A DNA stretch of 64,000 nucleotides from Companilactobacillus hulinensis. Lineage in GTDB: Bacteria > Bacillota > Bacilli > Lactobacillales > Lactobacillaceae. The DNA lies in assembly GCF_003946555.1 (NCBI RefSeq), contig NZ_RHOO01000001.1:62001-126000 (forward strand), written 5' to 3'. The notes beneath the pieces are model-generated. The model was not told the DNA's origin and ran no database searches. It worked only from the letters and a program-made list of their open reading frames with translations. A program made the translations under genes and the position numbers. This document shows positions 52,240 through 62,449 of the stretch, piece after piece; position 1 is the stretch's first letter, and each line of letters starts with the position of its first letter.

Positions 52240-53082
52240 TTATGCAATCATACCTTTGATAAATCCGAAGTATACAATCACAAGAGTAGCTAAGATAATT
52301 CTATACCAACCGAATGCCTTGAAGTCATTACTTCTAATGTAGTTCAATAAGAACTTGATTGAAGCATAGGCAACGATGAATGATACAAGTGTACCAACTA
52401 TTAAGATGATGAATTGATCAGCTGTAAATGTATTTCCACCGGCGAAGTACTTACCGATCTTCAACAGACTAGCACCAAACATTGTTGGAATAGCCAAGAA
52501 GAATGAGAATTCTGTAGCGACGAATCTTGAAGTACCGATTGAGATACCACCTAAGATCGTTGCACCAGAACGTGAAGTACCAGGAACTAGTGACAATACT
52601 TGGAATAGTCCTATTTTTAAGGCTGTTCCATATGAAAGGTTATCTAGGTCAGTAACTTGTGGACGTTTACCCTTAAAGTAGTTTTCAACGATAATAAATA
52701 GAACACCATAAATTAACAATGTGGCCGCAATAACTTGCCAGCTTGTAAGATTCTTATCCATCCAGTCGTTTAATGGCAATCCAATTACGACTGAAGGAAT
52801 GATAGCAACCAAAACTTTGAACCAAATATTCCAAGTTAAACGCTTTTCGTGATGGTTTTTCTTGGGTGAGAATGGATTCAGTTTGTGGAAGTAAATCAAG
52901 ATAACCGCTAAGATCGCACCGAATTGAATAACAACCATGAACATGTGGATAAATGCTGATGGCTCATTTAATTTGACGAACTCATCGGCTAGATATAAGT
53001 GTCCGGTTGAACTGATTGGTAGGAACTCAGTGAAACCTTCGATTATACCAAGGATGATGGTCTTTATAATTTCAATGAACAT
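52240..53082 (-). CDS. uppP: Undecaprenyl-diphosphatase UppP (BacA)
   Basis: Membrane phosphatase of 280 residues that recycles the lipid carrier for peptidoglycan and confers bacitracin resistance. About eight hydrophobic segments are present. The catalytic region is [15 protein letters not shown] near the N-terminus with the second motif [11 protein letters not shown]. It lies 26 bases downstream of the lactonase-like gene and is the second gene of a leftward unit. It has functional links to the Bce-type module at 32-37 kb, since both affect lipid II cycle stress. Confidence 0.96.
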   Translation of the reverse strand: MFIEIIKTIILGIIEGFTEFLPISSTGHLYLADEFVKLNEPSAFIHMFMVVIQFGAILAVILIYFHKLNPFSPKKNHHEKRLTWNIWFKVLVAIIPSVVIGLPLNDWMDKNLTSWQVIAATLLIYGVLFIIVENYFKGKRPQVTDLDNLSYGTALKIGLFQVLSLVPGTSRSGATILGGISIGTSRFVATEFSFFLAIPTMFGASLLKIGKYFAGGNTFTADQFIILIVGTLVSFIVAYASIKFLLNYIRSNDFKAFGWYRIILATLVIVYFGFIKGMIA

Positions 53083-53108
53083 TATTATTTTCTCCTATAA
53101 TTTTGGAA

Positions 53109-54128
53109 CTAAATAAAGTGTACACATACACACTCAGGAATGGAAATATTTTCTTCGAGAAGATTCAATGCACCTTTATTTGAACTACGTGAGAAAATGC
53201 TTACATTATCAGAATCTTGGTTGGCAACAACTAAATATTTTTCTGAAGGGTCAAGTTCAAAGTCTCGAGGACCGTTACCCATAGTCTTAGTTGTGTTGAT
53301 TTTCTTTAGACGATCACCGTCTGGTGAGACAGAGAATGTAGCGATGGTATCAGCTCCACGAGTTGATACATAAAGAAATTTACCGTCTTTAGAAATACGG
53401 ATTGCAGCGGTAGTATTCTTTTGTTCATCTTTGGCAGCATCCATTTCGTCTACTAGTGTTAGACGTGAATCTTCTTCGCTGTACTCCATAACGAGAACTT
53501 TTGAGGATAATTCACAGGCAACATATACATAAGGCTTAGTTGGATTGAATACCAAATGTCTAGGAGCATAACCTGATGGAGCAATATATTCGTTAACTTG
53601 TTTAGGATTCTTTGGATCATTGATGTCATAGATATAGATACGATCGGCACCGTAATCACAGATGATCAATTTTCCATCTGGTGTAAGTGCTGAATAGTGA
53701 GGCTTAGATTGGTCTTGTTCTGGACGAGGACCTGAACCTTCAAAATGTACTTCTGAACAGTGTTCGATTTTACCGTCAGCAGTTAAATGATCAATCTTAA
53801 CTTTGCTTAAGTGGAAGTAGGCACTGAAAATCAAACTACGACTTGCATCAAATTTTACATATGATGGTGAAGTTTCTTCTGAGAAGTCTTCATCAAGTAA
53901 TTCAGCTTTGTCACCGCTGATGTCATATGAAACAATTCCACCTTTGCCATCTTTCTTAGCAAGGGCAATCAGCTTCATATCATTTGTTACATCGATATAG
54001 GTTGGACCGTCTAGCTCAACTAATGTTTCTGGTGTAGATAGTTTACCAGTATCTGAATCAAGTTCAGCTTGGTAAACACCTTTGCCGTCTTTCTTCGTAT
54101 AACCACTAAAGAGAACTTTTTCTAACAT
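53109..54128 (-). CDS. Lactonase family seven-bladed beta-propeller protein
   Basis: Predicted cytosolic protein of 339 residues in the 6-phosphogluconolactonase (Pgl/YkgB-like) beta-propeller family. Repeated blades show patterns such as KFLYVSTRGADTIATFSV and KYLVVANQDSDNVSIFS, typical of this fold. The ATG at 54128 follows GGAGGAAATTG; a much longer frame to 54269 has no family match. True Pgl would hydrolyse 6-phosphogluconolactone, but activity cannot be told from sequence. It diverges from an AI-2E family transporter across 81 bases. Confidence 0.86.
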   Translation of the reverse strand: MLEKVLFSGYTKKDGKGVYQAELDSDTGKLSTPETLVELDGPTYIDVTNDMKLIALAKKDGKGGIVSYDISGDKAELLDEDFSEETSPSYVKFDASRSLIFSAYFHLSKVKIDHLTADGKIEHCSEVHFEGSGPRPEQDQSKPHYSALTPDGKLIICDYGADRIYIYDINDPKNPKQVNEYIAPSGYAPRHLVFNPTKPYVYVACELSSKVLVMEYSEEDSRLTLVDEMDAAKDEQKNTTAAIRISKDGKFLYVSTRGADTIATFSVSPDGDRLKKINTTKTMGNGPRDFELDPSEKYLVVANQDSDNVSIFSRSSNKGALNLLEENISIPECVCVHFI

Positions 54129-54209
54129 TACAATTTCCTCCAAACAATGTATAGTGTACATTATAATATTAGTGTTCAAATATTGATACACGTAAGGAGT
54201 ACGTATGAG

Positions 54210-55418
54210 ATGAAAGAAACATCTAAAAAGGAGAAGACATGGTTCTATAAGTGGTTTCTCAATAACCAAGTTACGGTTGTTTTATTAAATATTTTTGTAA
54301 TTTTTCTAGTAATCTATTTGTTTTCAAAAATAAGCTTTGTTTTCAATCCAATTAATCAGATTTTGGGAATTACAATGCCTCCAGTTATTTTGGCGTTAGT
54401 TCTATATTATTTAATTAACCCACTGATCAATGTTTTGGAAGATAAATTCCACGTTAATCGAGTTATCTCTATCACATTTGTTTTCATAATTATTTTTGCA
54501 TTGCTAGTGTGGGGAATTATGTCACTGATTCCTTTCATCCAGAACCAAATTGATTCTTTGGTTCAGAATTGGCCACAGTATTGGGATGCCTTGAATAAGA
54601 GTCTCCAAAATATGTTCAAAGATCCTAAGTTGCATGTTTTCCGTGAAAACTTAGTTAATTCAAACGCTAAAATAAGCAAGAATTTTGAACAAGCCGTTAA
54701 TAAGATTTTGCCACAAACATTTAGTGGTATTAGTTCGGCTGTAAGTACGGTAACCAATATTGTTATTATTATTCTGACAGCACCGTTCATTTTGTTCTTC
54801 ATGCTTAAGGATAAGAACAAGTTTAAAGAATCAGTCGTTTCATTTGTGCCTACAAGACTTAAGAAGTCGACTGATGAGATGCTCACAGAGATGAGTCAGT
54901 CACTTAGTTCTTATATAACTGGTCAATTGACGGTTGCGTTTTGGGTTGCCGTCATGTTCTTCGTTGGATATCTAATTATTGGTCAACGCTATGCGCTGGT
55001 TCTAGGAATTAGTGCTGGTATCTTAAATTTGATTCCATATGTTGGTTCGACGTTAGCATTGATACCATCTTTAATAATTGGTGCGTTTATTTCGCCATCA
55101 ATGTTCATCAAAGTAATTATTGTGTTTGCGGTTGAACAGACGATTGAGACTCGTGTAATCTCACCAATTATTGTTGGTAACAAAATGCAGATGCACCCAG
55201 TGACAACTATTCTGGTATTATTAGTTTCAGCAGGGATGTTTGGATTGTTTGGGATGATTGCTGGTATTCCAGTGTTTGCTATTCTGAAAATCATTTGCAC
55301 AAGAGTATTTAGATGGGTTAAGCGCAATTCTCATTGGTATGATGAGGAAGAGCTTGGATCCCCGGTAGACGATGACTCAGAAGAAGTTACAAATGATTCT
55401 GAAAAAATTCATCAATAA
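54210..55418 (+). CDS. AI-2E family transporter (PerM/YtvI-like)
   Basis: Integral membrane protein of 402 residues with about eight membrane segments and a charged, acidic C-terminal tail (EEELGSPVDDDSEEVTND). The family (PF01594) includes TqsA, which exports autoinducer-2, and several Na+/H+ antiporter-like or unknown proteins; luxS in the window makes the AI-2 link attractive but not proven. The start is the ATG at 54210, nine bases after AAGGAGT. An ATG at 54205 opens only a two-codon frame. It diverges from the lactonase-like gene. Confidence 0.88.
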   Translation: MKETSKKEKTWFYKWFLNNQVTVVLLNIFVIFLVIYLFSKISFVFNPINQILGITMPPVILALVLYYLINPLINVLEDKFHVNRVISITFVFIIIFALLVWGIMSLIPFIQNQIDSLVQNWPQYWDALNKSLQNMFKDPKLHVFRENLVNSNAKISKNFEQAVNKILPQTFSGISSAVSTVTNIVIIILTAPFILFFMLKDKNKFKESVVSFVPTRLKKSTDEMLTEMSQSLSSYITGQLTVAFWVAVMFFVGYLIIGQRYALVLGISAGILNLIPYVGSTLALIPSLIIGAFISPSMFIKVIIVFAVEQTIETRVISPIIVGNKMQMHPVTTILVLLVSAGMFGLFGMIAGIPVFAILKIICTRVFRWVKRNSHWYDEEELGSPVDDDSEEVTNDSEKIHQ

Positions 55419-55431
55419 TTCAAATATATAT

Positions 55432-55582
55432 TGTAGGAATATAAATAAACATGTATAATATCTATAAACTTTGCGGTTACTTGTTTTTCTCAGAATAACT
55501 TTTTGACAAAAGCAAGTAAATGTAAAAGCTTAACTAACGCATGTCCTTGCTGTGGCGATCACCGAGGGTATGCGTTTTTTTG
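55432..55582 (+). promoter_or_regulatory. Promoter and structured leader ending in a terminator before trmL
   Basis: TTGTAG (55432-55437) and TATAAT (55455-55460), 17 bases apart, start a leader of about 115 bases. It has a stem TTACTTG (55478-55484)/CAAGTAA (55514-55520) and ends with the hairpin ACGCAT (55538-55543)/ATGCGT (55571-55576) plus a T-run, 31 bases before trmL. It could be an attenuator or an independent small RNA. It does not match a riboswitch I can name. Confidence 0.6.
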
Positions 55583-55613
55583 TTGAAAGAGCGAAAAGAA
55601 GGGAATATTTAAA

Positions 55614-56123
55614 ATGACTAATCATATAGCTTTGTATCAACCACTTATGCCCGCCAATACAGGTAATATTGCCCGTACTTGTGCCGGAACAAATACCAAA
55701 CTACACTTGATACGACCACTCGGATTCAGTACTGATGATGCACATATGAAACGTGCTGGACTCGATTACTGGGACAAGGTCGATATTACTTATCATGATA
55801 GTTTGGAAGACTTCGTTAATTCAGTTCCTGACGAGAATTATTTATACTTAATAACTAAGTTTTCAGACAAAGTGTATAGTGATGCTGATTTTTCTGACAC
55901 ATCAAAAGACCATTACTTCTTGTTCGGTAAGGAAACAACTGGTTTGCCAGAAGACTTTATGAGAGATAATCCTGAGAAATGTCTAAGAATTCCTATGAGT
56001 GATAACATTAGAGCATTGAACCTTTCTAACAGTTGTGCTTTAGTAATTTATGAGGCAGTTCGTCAACAGAATTTTGCTGGATTAGAGTTATCACATCATT
56101 ATGAGCACGACAAATTAGATTAA
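55614..56123 (+). CDS. trmL: tRNA (cytidine/uridine-34-2'-O)-methyltransferase TrmL
   Basis: SPOUT-family methyltransferase of 169 residues that modifies the wobble base of certain leucine tRNAs with SAM. Motifs are [39 protein letters not shown] and the knot-forming [27 protein letters not shown] is upstream. It follows a structured leader with its own promoter and terminator, so its expression may be conditional. A DUF1149 gene follows after 22 bases. Confidence 0.94.
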   Translation: MTNHIALYQPLMPANTGNIARTCAGTNTKLHLIRPLGFSTDDAHMKRAGLDYWDKVDITYHDSLEDFVNSVPDENYLYLITKFSDKVYSDADFSDTSKDHYFLFGKETTGLPEDFMRDNPEKCLRIPMSDNIRALNLSNSCALVIYEAVRQQNFAGLELSHHYEHDKLD

Positions 56124-56145
56124 GTTATATAAGGGGATAAGTATA

Positions 56146-56592
56146 ATGAAAACAAATAAAGGTGAAGTTACAGTTCAATCATTCCACTACGACGTTGAAT
56201 CACCCGCCGCTGATGTTAAGTCAGATTTGCAAATTTCAATTGAACATCCAGATTTAAAGAACGAAAAGGGTGATCCATTGGATGAATCAGAAGGTAAAAT
56301 CTTTCAAGTTGTAATTCCTTTTGAGATTCATCCTGAGAAGGCTCCATTCAAAGTTTCCGGCTTGATTGGACAAGTTGTTCAATTAATTGGATTCCAGGGA
56401 AGTCCTGAAGATCTTGAACCTAAACAAGTTGAGAAGATTTCTCGTCCAGTTGTTGAATATATTGAAACATTGACATATCAAGTAACTGCCGTGGCTATCA
56501 ATCGTGGTGTTTCATTGAATTTTACGGCTCACAGTAATGTTGAACCAAATGAAGCAATGAAAGATTTACAAAATAAGAAGAATAAAAAGTAA
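56146..56592 (+). CDS. DUF1149 family protein
   Basis: Conserved Lactobacillales protein of 148 residues of unknown function. It matches DUF1149 by the features FQVVIPFEIHPEKAPF, GLIGQVVQLIGF and RPVVEYIETLTYQVTAVA. It is acidic in the first part and ends in a Lys/Asn tail. There is no signal peptide or membrane segment. The fold is reported as SecB-like, so protein binding is possible. It follows trmL by 22 bases on the same strand and is closed by a terminator. Confidence 0.84.
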   Translation: MKTNKGEVTVQSFHYDVESPAADVKSDLQISIEHPDLKNEKGDPLDESEGKIFQVVIPFEIHPEKAPFKVSGLIGQVVQLIGFQGSPEDLEPKQVEKISRPVVEYIETLTYQVTAVAINRGVSLNFTAHSNVEPNEAMKDLQNKKNKK

Positions 56593-56596
56593 TTGG

Positions 56597-56618
56597 ACAG
56601 CCGTAAGGCTGTTTTTTT
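56597..56618 (+). terminator. Terminator after DUF1149 gene
   Basis: ACAGCC (56597-56602) pairs with GGCTGT (56607-56612) over GTAA, followed by a T-run. Confidence 0.88.
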
Positions 56619-56705
56619 ATTTGTTAAATATTACTTAGAAGTTTGTACTACCTAAGTTCTAAATGTATAATTTCCTATGATTAACAAGAATTATGTGAGG
56701 TTTAT

Positions 56706-59138
56706 ATGGCAAAGAGAAAGGCGAAGTCTACGCCTACTAAAAGAACTAGAAAAACTACTACAAAAAATAATAGTGACAGCAGATTATTCAGATCCATTTT
56801 TGGTCTATTGCTGATTGTACTATCAGTGCTAGGTTTATTTAAGTTTGGTATTATTGGGAACTTTTTTGACAATATCTATCGGATCTTTGTTGGTGATAGC
56901 TATCCGGTAATGCTGATAGTAAGTATCTTTGCTGGTGCCTTCTTAATAGCTACGGGCAGGTTCCCCGTTATGACGCCTAAAAGAAACTTCGGATTTCTAT
57001 TCACTTATTTAGGAACACTGGTCATATTGCATATAATGATGTTCTCCAAAATAGAGCTATATCATAATTACAATATGGTGACATGGAATACATTATCCGC
57101 TGATATGGCGGACTTCACTGTTTACAAGTCAGTTGGTGGAGGGATGATTGGTTCGTATCTTTATAGTTTGTTCATGCCATTGTTTTCCACTTGGGGAACT
57201 TATTTTATAACGTTTTTGATGATACTGGTTGGTATCTTGATGCTGTTCAATGTCACAATGAAGCAAGTTGCAATCGTAACGACCAATATATTAGTTCATA
57301 TTAAACATGGGGCAATTACTCTAAAAAATATTTTATCTGGACATTATAGTAATTATGTTGATTCACGTGAAACACGCAAGGCGAAGAAGGCTGAAACGGT
57401 GGCATCTGATATTAAGCCAGAATCTAAGCGCGTCGATCGAGATAATGAACGTTTTAAAGATGTTAACAGCTTTGCCAAGAGTAATAACGAAGATTCGGAT
57501 TCAAGTAAAAATGATGATTCAGATTTTCAAATCGATATGCCGACGCAGTCACCTGATCCGGAGCCAACAGCTTCTCCATCTCAAAATACAGGTTCTGCAC
57601 AGATCATGTCGAAACCATATGGTATTGATAATACTGATAAGAAGGACTTGCCAACACCTGTTAGTTCGAGAAGTGTGGACGATGATGATTACAAACTTCC
57701 ATCATCAGATTTGTTAGAGCAGCCTAAACATGTCGACCAAAGTGGTGAAGTACAACTGATCGATGATAATAAGGATAAACTCAAGCAAACATTTAAGAGT
57801 TTTGGAGTTAACGTTGAAGTTAAAAAAGCGAGTCTAGGGCCCACTATTACCAAATATGAGGTTCAACCTGCGGTCGGAGTTAAGGTAAGTAAAATCGTTA
57901 ATTTGGCGGATGATCTGGCGTTAGCATTAGCAGCAAAGGATATTCGTATTGAAGCCCCAATTCCTGGTAAATCCTTTGTAGGTATTGAAGTACCTAATAA
58001 AACAATATCGACAGTCTCATTCAGAGATATTACTGAAAATCAGAAGGATAAGACGCATCCGTTGATCGTTCCACTAGGTAAGGATGTTTCGGGTAACATT
58101 ATTGAAGTTAACATTACCAAGATGCCTCACTTGTTGATTGCCGGTTCAACTGGTAGTGGTAAATCCGTTGCCATAAATACAATAATTACTGGTATCCTAA
58201 TGAAAGCTAAACCTAGTGAAGTAAAATTGATTTTGATCGATCCGAAGATGGTTGAATTGAATGTTTATAATGGTATTCCTCACTTGCTGATACCAGTTGT
58301 TACCGATGCAAGGCGTGCAGCTGGTGCATTACAAAAGGCTGTTACAGAAATGGAACGTCGTTACAAACTATTCGCAGAAACCAACCATCGTAACATTGGT
58401 GAGTACAATGCAGATGTCGATAAATTCAATGAAACAGCTGATGATGACAAGAAAATGGAAAGATTACCATTTATTGTTGTTATCGTTGATGAATTATCAG
58501 ACTTGATGATGGTTGCTGGACATGAAGTTGAAGCGGCTATTGTACGTTTGGCGCAGATGGCTCGTGCGGCTGGGTTGCACATCATTATCGCTACTCAGCG
58601 TCCATCAGTTGATGTTATTACTGGTTTGATCAAAGCCAATATTCCTTCTAGAATGGCATTCGCTGTTTCTAGTGGTGTTGACTCCAGAACTATACTTGAC
58701 TCTGTTGGTGCTGAAAAATTACTTGGACGTGGTGATATGTTATTCCAGCCAATTGGCAAGAGTAAACCAGTCAGACTTCAAGGTGCTTATATCTCCGAAA
58801 ATGAAGTTGAAAATGTTGTTAAGTTCGTCAGTGAGCAGCAGCAAGCTGAATATGATGAAGACATGATTCCAACAGACATTGAAGATAATAATTCTAAGGA
58901 TGACAAGCCTAATGATGAGTACTGGGATGATGCTGTCCAAATGATAGTTCAACAGCAATCTGCAAGTGTATCTATGTTGCAGAGAAGATTCCAGATCGGA
59001 TACAATCGAGCAGCTAGAATGGTCGATGAAATGGAAGAGAAGGGTATTGTTGGGCCATCTGAAGGTAGTAAGCCTCGGAAGGTACTATTAACACAAGAAC
59101 AATTAGATTCAATTAAGAAAAAACAGGTGGAAAATTGA
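56706..59138 (+). CDS. ftsK: DNA translocase FtsK/SpoIIIE
   Basis: Membrane-anchored ATP-driven DNA pump of 810 residues that clears chromosome ends through the closing septum. Four N-terminal membrane segments lie within residues 30-180. A long acidic/Pro linker follows (about 210-345), then the motor with Walker A AGSTGSGKSVAI, Walker B VVIVDELSDLMM and the signature HIIIATQRPSVDVITG. The gamma winged-helix domain at the end (VSMLQRRFQIGYNRAARMVD) reads polar DNA sequences. It overlaps ymfF by four bases. Confidence 0.96.
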   Translation: MAKRKAKSTPTKRTRKTTTKNNSDSRLFRSIFGLLLIVLSVLGLFKFGIIGNFFDNIYRIFVGDSYPVMLIVSIFAGAFLIATGRFPVMTPKRNFGFLFTYLGTLVILHIMMFSKIELYHNYNMVTWNTLSADMADFTVYKSVGGGMIGSYLYSLFMPLFSTWGTYFITFLMILVGILMLFNVTMKQVAIVTTNILVHIKHGAITLKNILSGHYSNYVDSRETRKAKKAETVASDIKPESKRVDRDNERFKDVNSFAKSNNEDSDSSKNDDSDFQIDMPTQSPDPEPTASPSQNTGSAQIMSKPYGIDNTDKKDLPTPVSSRSVDDDDYKLPSSDLLEQPKHVDQSGEVQLIDDNKDKLKQTFKSFGVNVEVKKASLGPTITKYEVQPAVGVKVSKIVNLADDLALALAAKDIRIEAPIPGKSFVGIEVPNKTISTVSFRDITENQKDKTHPLIVPLGKDVSGNIIEVNITKMPHLLIAGSTGSGKSVAINTIITGILMKAKPSEVKLILIDPKMVELNVYNGIPHLLIPVVTDARRAAGALQKAVTEMERRYKLFAETNHRNIGEYNADVDKFNETADDDKKMERLPFIVVIVDELSDLMMVAGHEVEAAIVRLAQMARAAGLHIIIATQRPSVDVITGLIKANIPSRMAFAVSSGVDSRTILDSVGAEKLLGRGDMLFQPIGKSKPVRLQGAYISENEVENVVKFVSEQQQAEYDEDMIPTDIEDNNSKDDKPNDEYWDDAVQMIVQQQSASVSMLQRRFQIGYNRAARMVDEMEEKGIVGPSEGSKPRKVLLTQEQLDSIKKKQVEN

Positions 59139-60412
59139 GAAAGTCAATCGCAAATAATGTGGCATTAAATATTAAGCCAATTAAAAAGTTTCGTACAATC
59201 AAAATTCAAATTGATTTTTTAAGACCTTTATCTAAGGAAGAAACAACAACTCGTCGCTTGTTAGCTAATGTATTGTCCAATTCGACAAAGCATTATCCTA
59301 CTTTTAAAGCGTTAAATGATCGTGAAATGGAATTATATGGATCAGAAATAAGCGTATATACACGTAACTTGCTGAATTTCAATGATTTGGCATTCAGTGT
59401 TGAATTCGCTGATCCTAAGTTCTTATTGCATGATCCTAATCAATTAGCGGAAAACTTGAATCTTTTGGGAGAAATAGTTTTGCAACCAAACCTCAAAAAT
59501 GATTCAGAATTTGATGACACTGCTTTTGATACTGAAAAGAGAAACTTGATGTCAAATCTGGCATCAGTGGGCGATAATCAGGATTTGGTCAGCATATTAG
59601 GGTTAACTAGTTTGTTGTATCGAGATAATCCTGATCGTCAGATTCCTATTTTTGGAAGTATCGAACAGCTTAAACAATTGAACAATACTGATTTGTATAA
59701 GCATTATCAAGATGTAATAAAAAGCGATGCAGTAGTGGTCAACGTTGTTGGAGATGTTGATGAAGACGAATTTACCAAGGTGTTTATGGACAGTATGTTT
59801 GCTCAAGTACTAAAGAACAATCGTCAAAATCTGTCGATCGAGTTTGAAAATTTCGATAAGTTATTGGAATCACCAGCATCAAAAGAGGATCACAAACATT
59901 TAAACCAAAGTCGTTTGGCAATGGCATATTTGACTAAGAAATTAGATACTTCATATAGTCGATTGGCTCCGCAAGCAATGAATTTGATTCTTGGTGGGGA
60001 TGACCAATCACAGTTGTTCTTGCAAGTACGTGAGAAGAATAGCTTGGCATATTCAGTTTCTAGTTCATATCAACCAATTAGTCATTTGGTAACGATTCAG
60101 GCGGGATTAGATGCTAAGACTATTGAGCAGGCAACTGATTTGATCAGTAAGCAAATTGACTTCATTAAGAATGACAAGTTTACTGATGATCAAATAGTTC
60201 ATGCGCAAAAGGTCCTTGATACTCGCCGTGAGATATCATCTGATTCAATCCAGCATTATATTATGCGCAGTATTTGGGAGACGGTTTATTCCAAGTCACT
60301 GTTAACAGATGATCAGTTCAAAGTAGAGTTAGATAAGATGGATCGTAAGCAAATTGTTGCTGTTGCTCAGAATATGAGTGAGATTGCACAGTATAGACTA
60401 ATTGGAGATTAA
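59135..60412 (+). CDS. ymfF: M16-family peptidase-like protein YmfF
   Basis: Predicted inactive partner of an M16 zinc peptidase pair, 425 residues. It has the M16 two-repeat fold (for example REMELYGSEISVYT, then LNQSRLAMAYLTKK) but lacks the zinc motif H-x-x-E-H, as usual for YmfF. The TTG at 59135 is placed four bases after GGTGG and overlaps the ftsK stop (TTGA). It is followed closely by ymfH, which has the active site. The physiological substrate is not known. Confidence 0.9.
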   Translation: MRKSIANNVALNIKPIKKFRTIKIQIDFLRPLSKEETTTRRLLANVLSNSTKHYPTFKALNDREMELYGSEISVYTRNLLNFNDLAFSVEFADPKFLLHDPNQLAENLNLLGEIVLQPNLKNDSEFDDTAFDTEKRNLMSNLASVGDNQDLVSILGLTSLLYRDNPDRQIPIFGSIEQLKQLNNTDLYKHYQDVIKSDAVVVNVVGDVDEDEFTKVFMDSMFAQVLKNNRQNLSIEFENFDKLLESPASKEDHKHLNQSRLAMAYLTKKLDTSYSRLAPQAMNLILGGDDQSQLFLQVREKNSLAYSVSSSYQPISHLVTIQAGLDAKTIEQATDLISKQIDFIKNDKFTDDQIVHAQKVLDTRREISSDSIQHYIMRSIWETVYSKSLLTDDQFKVELDKMDRKQIVAVAQNMSEIAQYRLIGD

Positions 60413-60427
60413 TGATTGGAGAACAGA

Positions 60428-61654
60428 ATGGCCGAGAAACTAGAAAAATATTCTAAGAAACTTAAAAATGGTTATGAAATCGAAGTGGTTCCACTTCCAG
60501 GATACAATCAGGTATACGGTCTTGCTATGACAGACTTCGGTTCTGTTAATACTCGCAACGGAGAATTACCCGCTGGAATAGCACATTTTATTGAACACAA
60601 ATTATTCGCCAAGCCAGGATATGATGTATCTGAAAAGTTTGCTGAATATGGTGCCAATTCTAATGCCTATACGAGTTACACCAAGACAGCTTACTTATTT
60701 CAAACTTTGGAGAATCCATATGACAATCTGAAGGTTTTACTAGATTTAATTCAGAATCCACATTTTACTGAAGAAAATGTTGCCTCTGAAAGGGGTATTA
60801 TTGATCAAGAAATTCAAATGTATTTGGATATGCCTGAATGGGTACTTGAACAAAGAATTTTGGGTCAGTTGTATCCAAATGATCCAATTTCCCAAGATAT
60901 TGCTGGGTCTAGTGAATCATTACAACAGATCAATAAAGATAATTTGTTGGAAACGTATCGACAGAATTATCGTCCTAGTAATATGGACTTAGTAATTGTT
61001 GGTGATGTGGATTTTGAAAAAATTGAAAATATTGTTGAAAATTCTGATTTTCATGGTGTGACAGATATTTTACCTCCAGCTAAGCAAATATTTGAACCCA
61101 TCGGTGCTGGTGGACATGAAACAATGGAAATAACTCAGGGTCGTTCTGCGTATGGAATTAGAATAGATGCTGATGTATCAATGCCAGAGTTGGTAAAATT
61201 ACAATTTGAACTCAATATGATTATGGAAATTCTAATTGGTGAAGCCTCAGATAATTATGAAAAAATGACCAATTTAAACATAATTGATGACAGTTTTTCG
61301 TATAATGTTGTTGCAGAAAACAACTATTGTTTTATCATTGTAAGTGGGTCAACAAATTATCCTGAAAAATTTCAAGAATACTTACGCAAACATTTGTCAT
61401 TTAATGAACTAAAAGACGTTTTGGATGAGAAACGATTTGAACGAATCAAACGTGATGCAATTGGGTCATATTTGTTTGCTCAAAATTCTCCAGATGCAAT
61501 TGCCAATCAAATGGCAGAATTGTACTTTTATGATGTTGATTACTTGCAATTAATTAAGCTGATTGATTCAATCAGTTATGATGACGTTTTACGAGTAGCC
61601 GAGCAATTTATCACAGATGATAATTGTACCTACTACAATATTTTGCCAAAATAG
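60428..61654 (+). CDS. ymfH: M16-family zinc peptidase YmfH
   Basis: Predicted zinc metallopeptidase of 408 residues. The inverted zinc motif is H-x-x-E-H in HFIEHKLFAKPGYD, with the downstream glutamate near ERGIIDQEIQMY. It probably works as a heterodimer with YmfF from the gene directly upstream. The start is the ATG at 60428, six bases after GGAG; a TTG at 60416 in the same frame lies within that site. Gene order ftsK-ymfF-ymfH-ymfI-rodZ-pgsA is conserved in Firmicutes. Confidence 0.93.
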   Translation: MAEKLEKYSKKLKNGYEIEVVPLPGYNQVYGLAMTDFGSVNTRNGELPAGIAHFIEHKLFAKPGYDVSEKFAEYGANSNAYTSYTKTAYLFQTLENPYDNLKVLLDLIQNPHFTEENVASERGIIDQEIQMYLDMPEWVLEQRILGQLYPNDPISQDIAGSSESLQQINKDNLLETYRQNYRPSNMDLVIVGDVDFEKIENIVENSDFHGVTDILPPAKQIFEPIGAGGHETMEITQGRSAYGIRIDADVSMPELVKLQFELNMIMEILIGEASDNYEKMTNLNIIDDSFSYNVVAENNYCFIIVSGSTNYPEKFQEYLRKHLSFNELKDVLDEKRFERIKRDAIGSYLFAQNSPDAIANQMAELYFYDVDYLQLIKLIDSISYDDVLRVAEQFITDDNCTYYNILPK

Positions 61655-61664
61655 GAAGTATTTT

Positions 61665-62384
61665 ATGTACGCATTAGTCATGGGAAGTTCCGGTGATATT
61701 GGTACGAGTGCTGCGAAAACATTAGCCGCAAAGGGCTGGTCGCTGTATCTTCATTACAATAAGAACCGTCAACGAATTGCTAGTCTACAAAGTGAACTAG
61801 CTGAAAAATATCCACATCAGGATTTTATTCCAGTTCAATTCGACATGGAGTCGGATAAAGTGGAGACGCTGACAAAGCAAATATACGGATTGGATGCAAT
61901 CGTATTTGCTCAAGGTAATACTTATTACAAGTTGTTAGTTGATATTCAAGAAGAAGAGATCGATGCTCTTTGGAACATTCATATCAAATTGCCAATTCTG
62001 ATCTTGAAAGAATTACAGGATAAGTTAGCACTAACACATCATGGTCGAGTCGTTTTCATTGGATCTATTTATGGAAAGATCGGTTCTGCTATGGAAGTTG
62101 TTTATAGCACCGTTAAAGGCGCTATGACGTCATTTGCGGATGCGTATGCAAAGGAAGTTGCCTCACTTGGTATCTCAGTTAATGTGGTGGCTCCCGGTGC
62201 TGTTAATACCAAAATGAATGCTGAATTTTCATCTGAAGATTTGGAAAGCATTAAGGAAGAAATACCTGCAGATAGGTTGGCAAACCCTGATGAGATAGCT
62301 GATTTAGTCAGTTATTTGGTCAATATTAAGTCCAACTATTTAACGGGACAAACGATTTATTTTGCTGGCGGTTGGTTGTTATAA
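61665..62384 (+). CDS. ymfI: SDR family oxidoreductase YmfI
   Basis: Short-chain dehydrogenase of 239 residues. The NAD(P) motif is MGSSGDIGTSAA, with FAQGNTYY in the NAG position, a catalytic Ser in VFIGSIYGKIG and Tyr-x-x-x-Lys in VVYSTVKGAM, and the common end TGQTIYFAGGW. It resembles FabG but sits in the ymf block, where its substrate is unknown. The ATG at 61665 follows GGAAG; a longer frame from 61617 overlaps ymfH. Confidence 0.92.
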   Translation: MYALVMGSSGDIGTSAAKTLAAKGWSLYLHYNKNRQRIASLQSELAEKYPHQDFIPVQFDMESDKVETLTKQIYGLDAIVFAQGNTYYKLLVDIQEEEIDALWNIHIKLPILILKELQDKLALTHHGRVVFIGSIYGKIGSAMEVVYSTVKGAMTSFADAYAKEVASLGISVNVVAPGAVNTKMNAEFSSEDLESIKEEIPADRLANPDEIADLVSYLVNIKSNYLTGQTIYFAGGWLL

Positions 62385-62449
62385 CGTCGTTGGTAGTTCA
62401 GTAATAATATATGTTATACTTAGAAAAATTAGTTAATCGGTGGTAAATA

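Noticed and set aside
54205-54213. ATG-AGA-TGA two-codon frame just before the AI-2E transporter start
   Set aside because: It is too short to call; the real start at 54210 is well placed after AAGGAGT. A coupling role cannot be supported.
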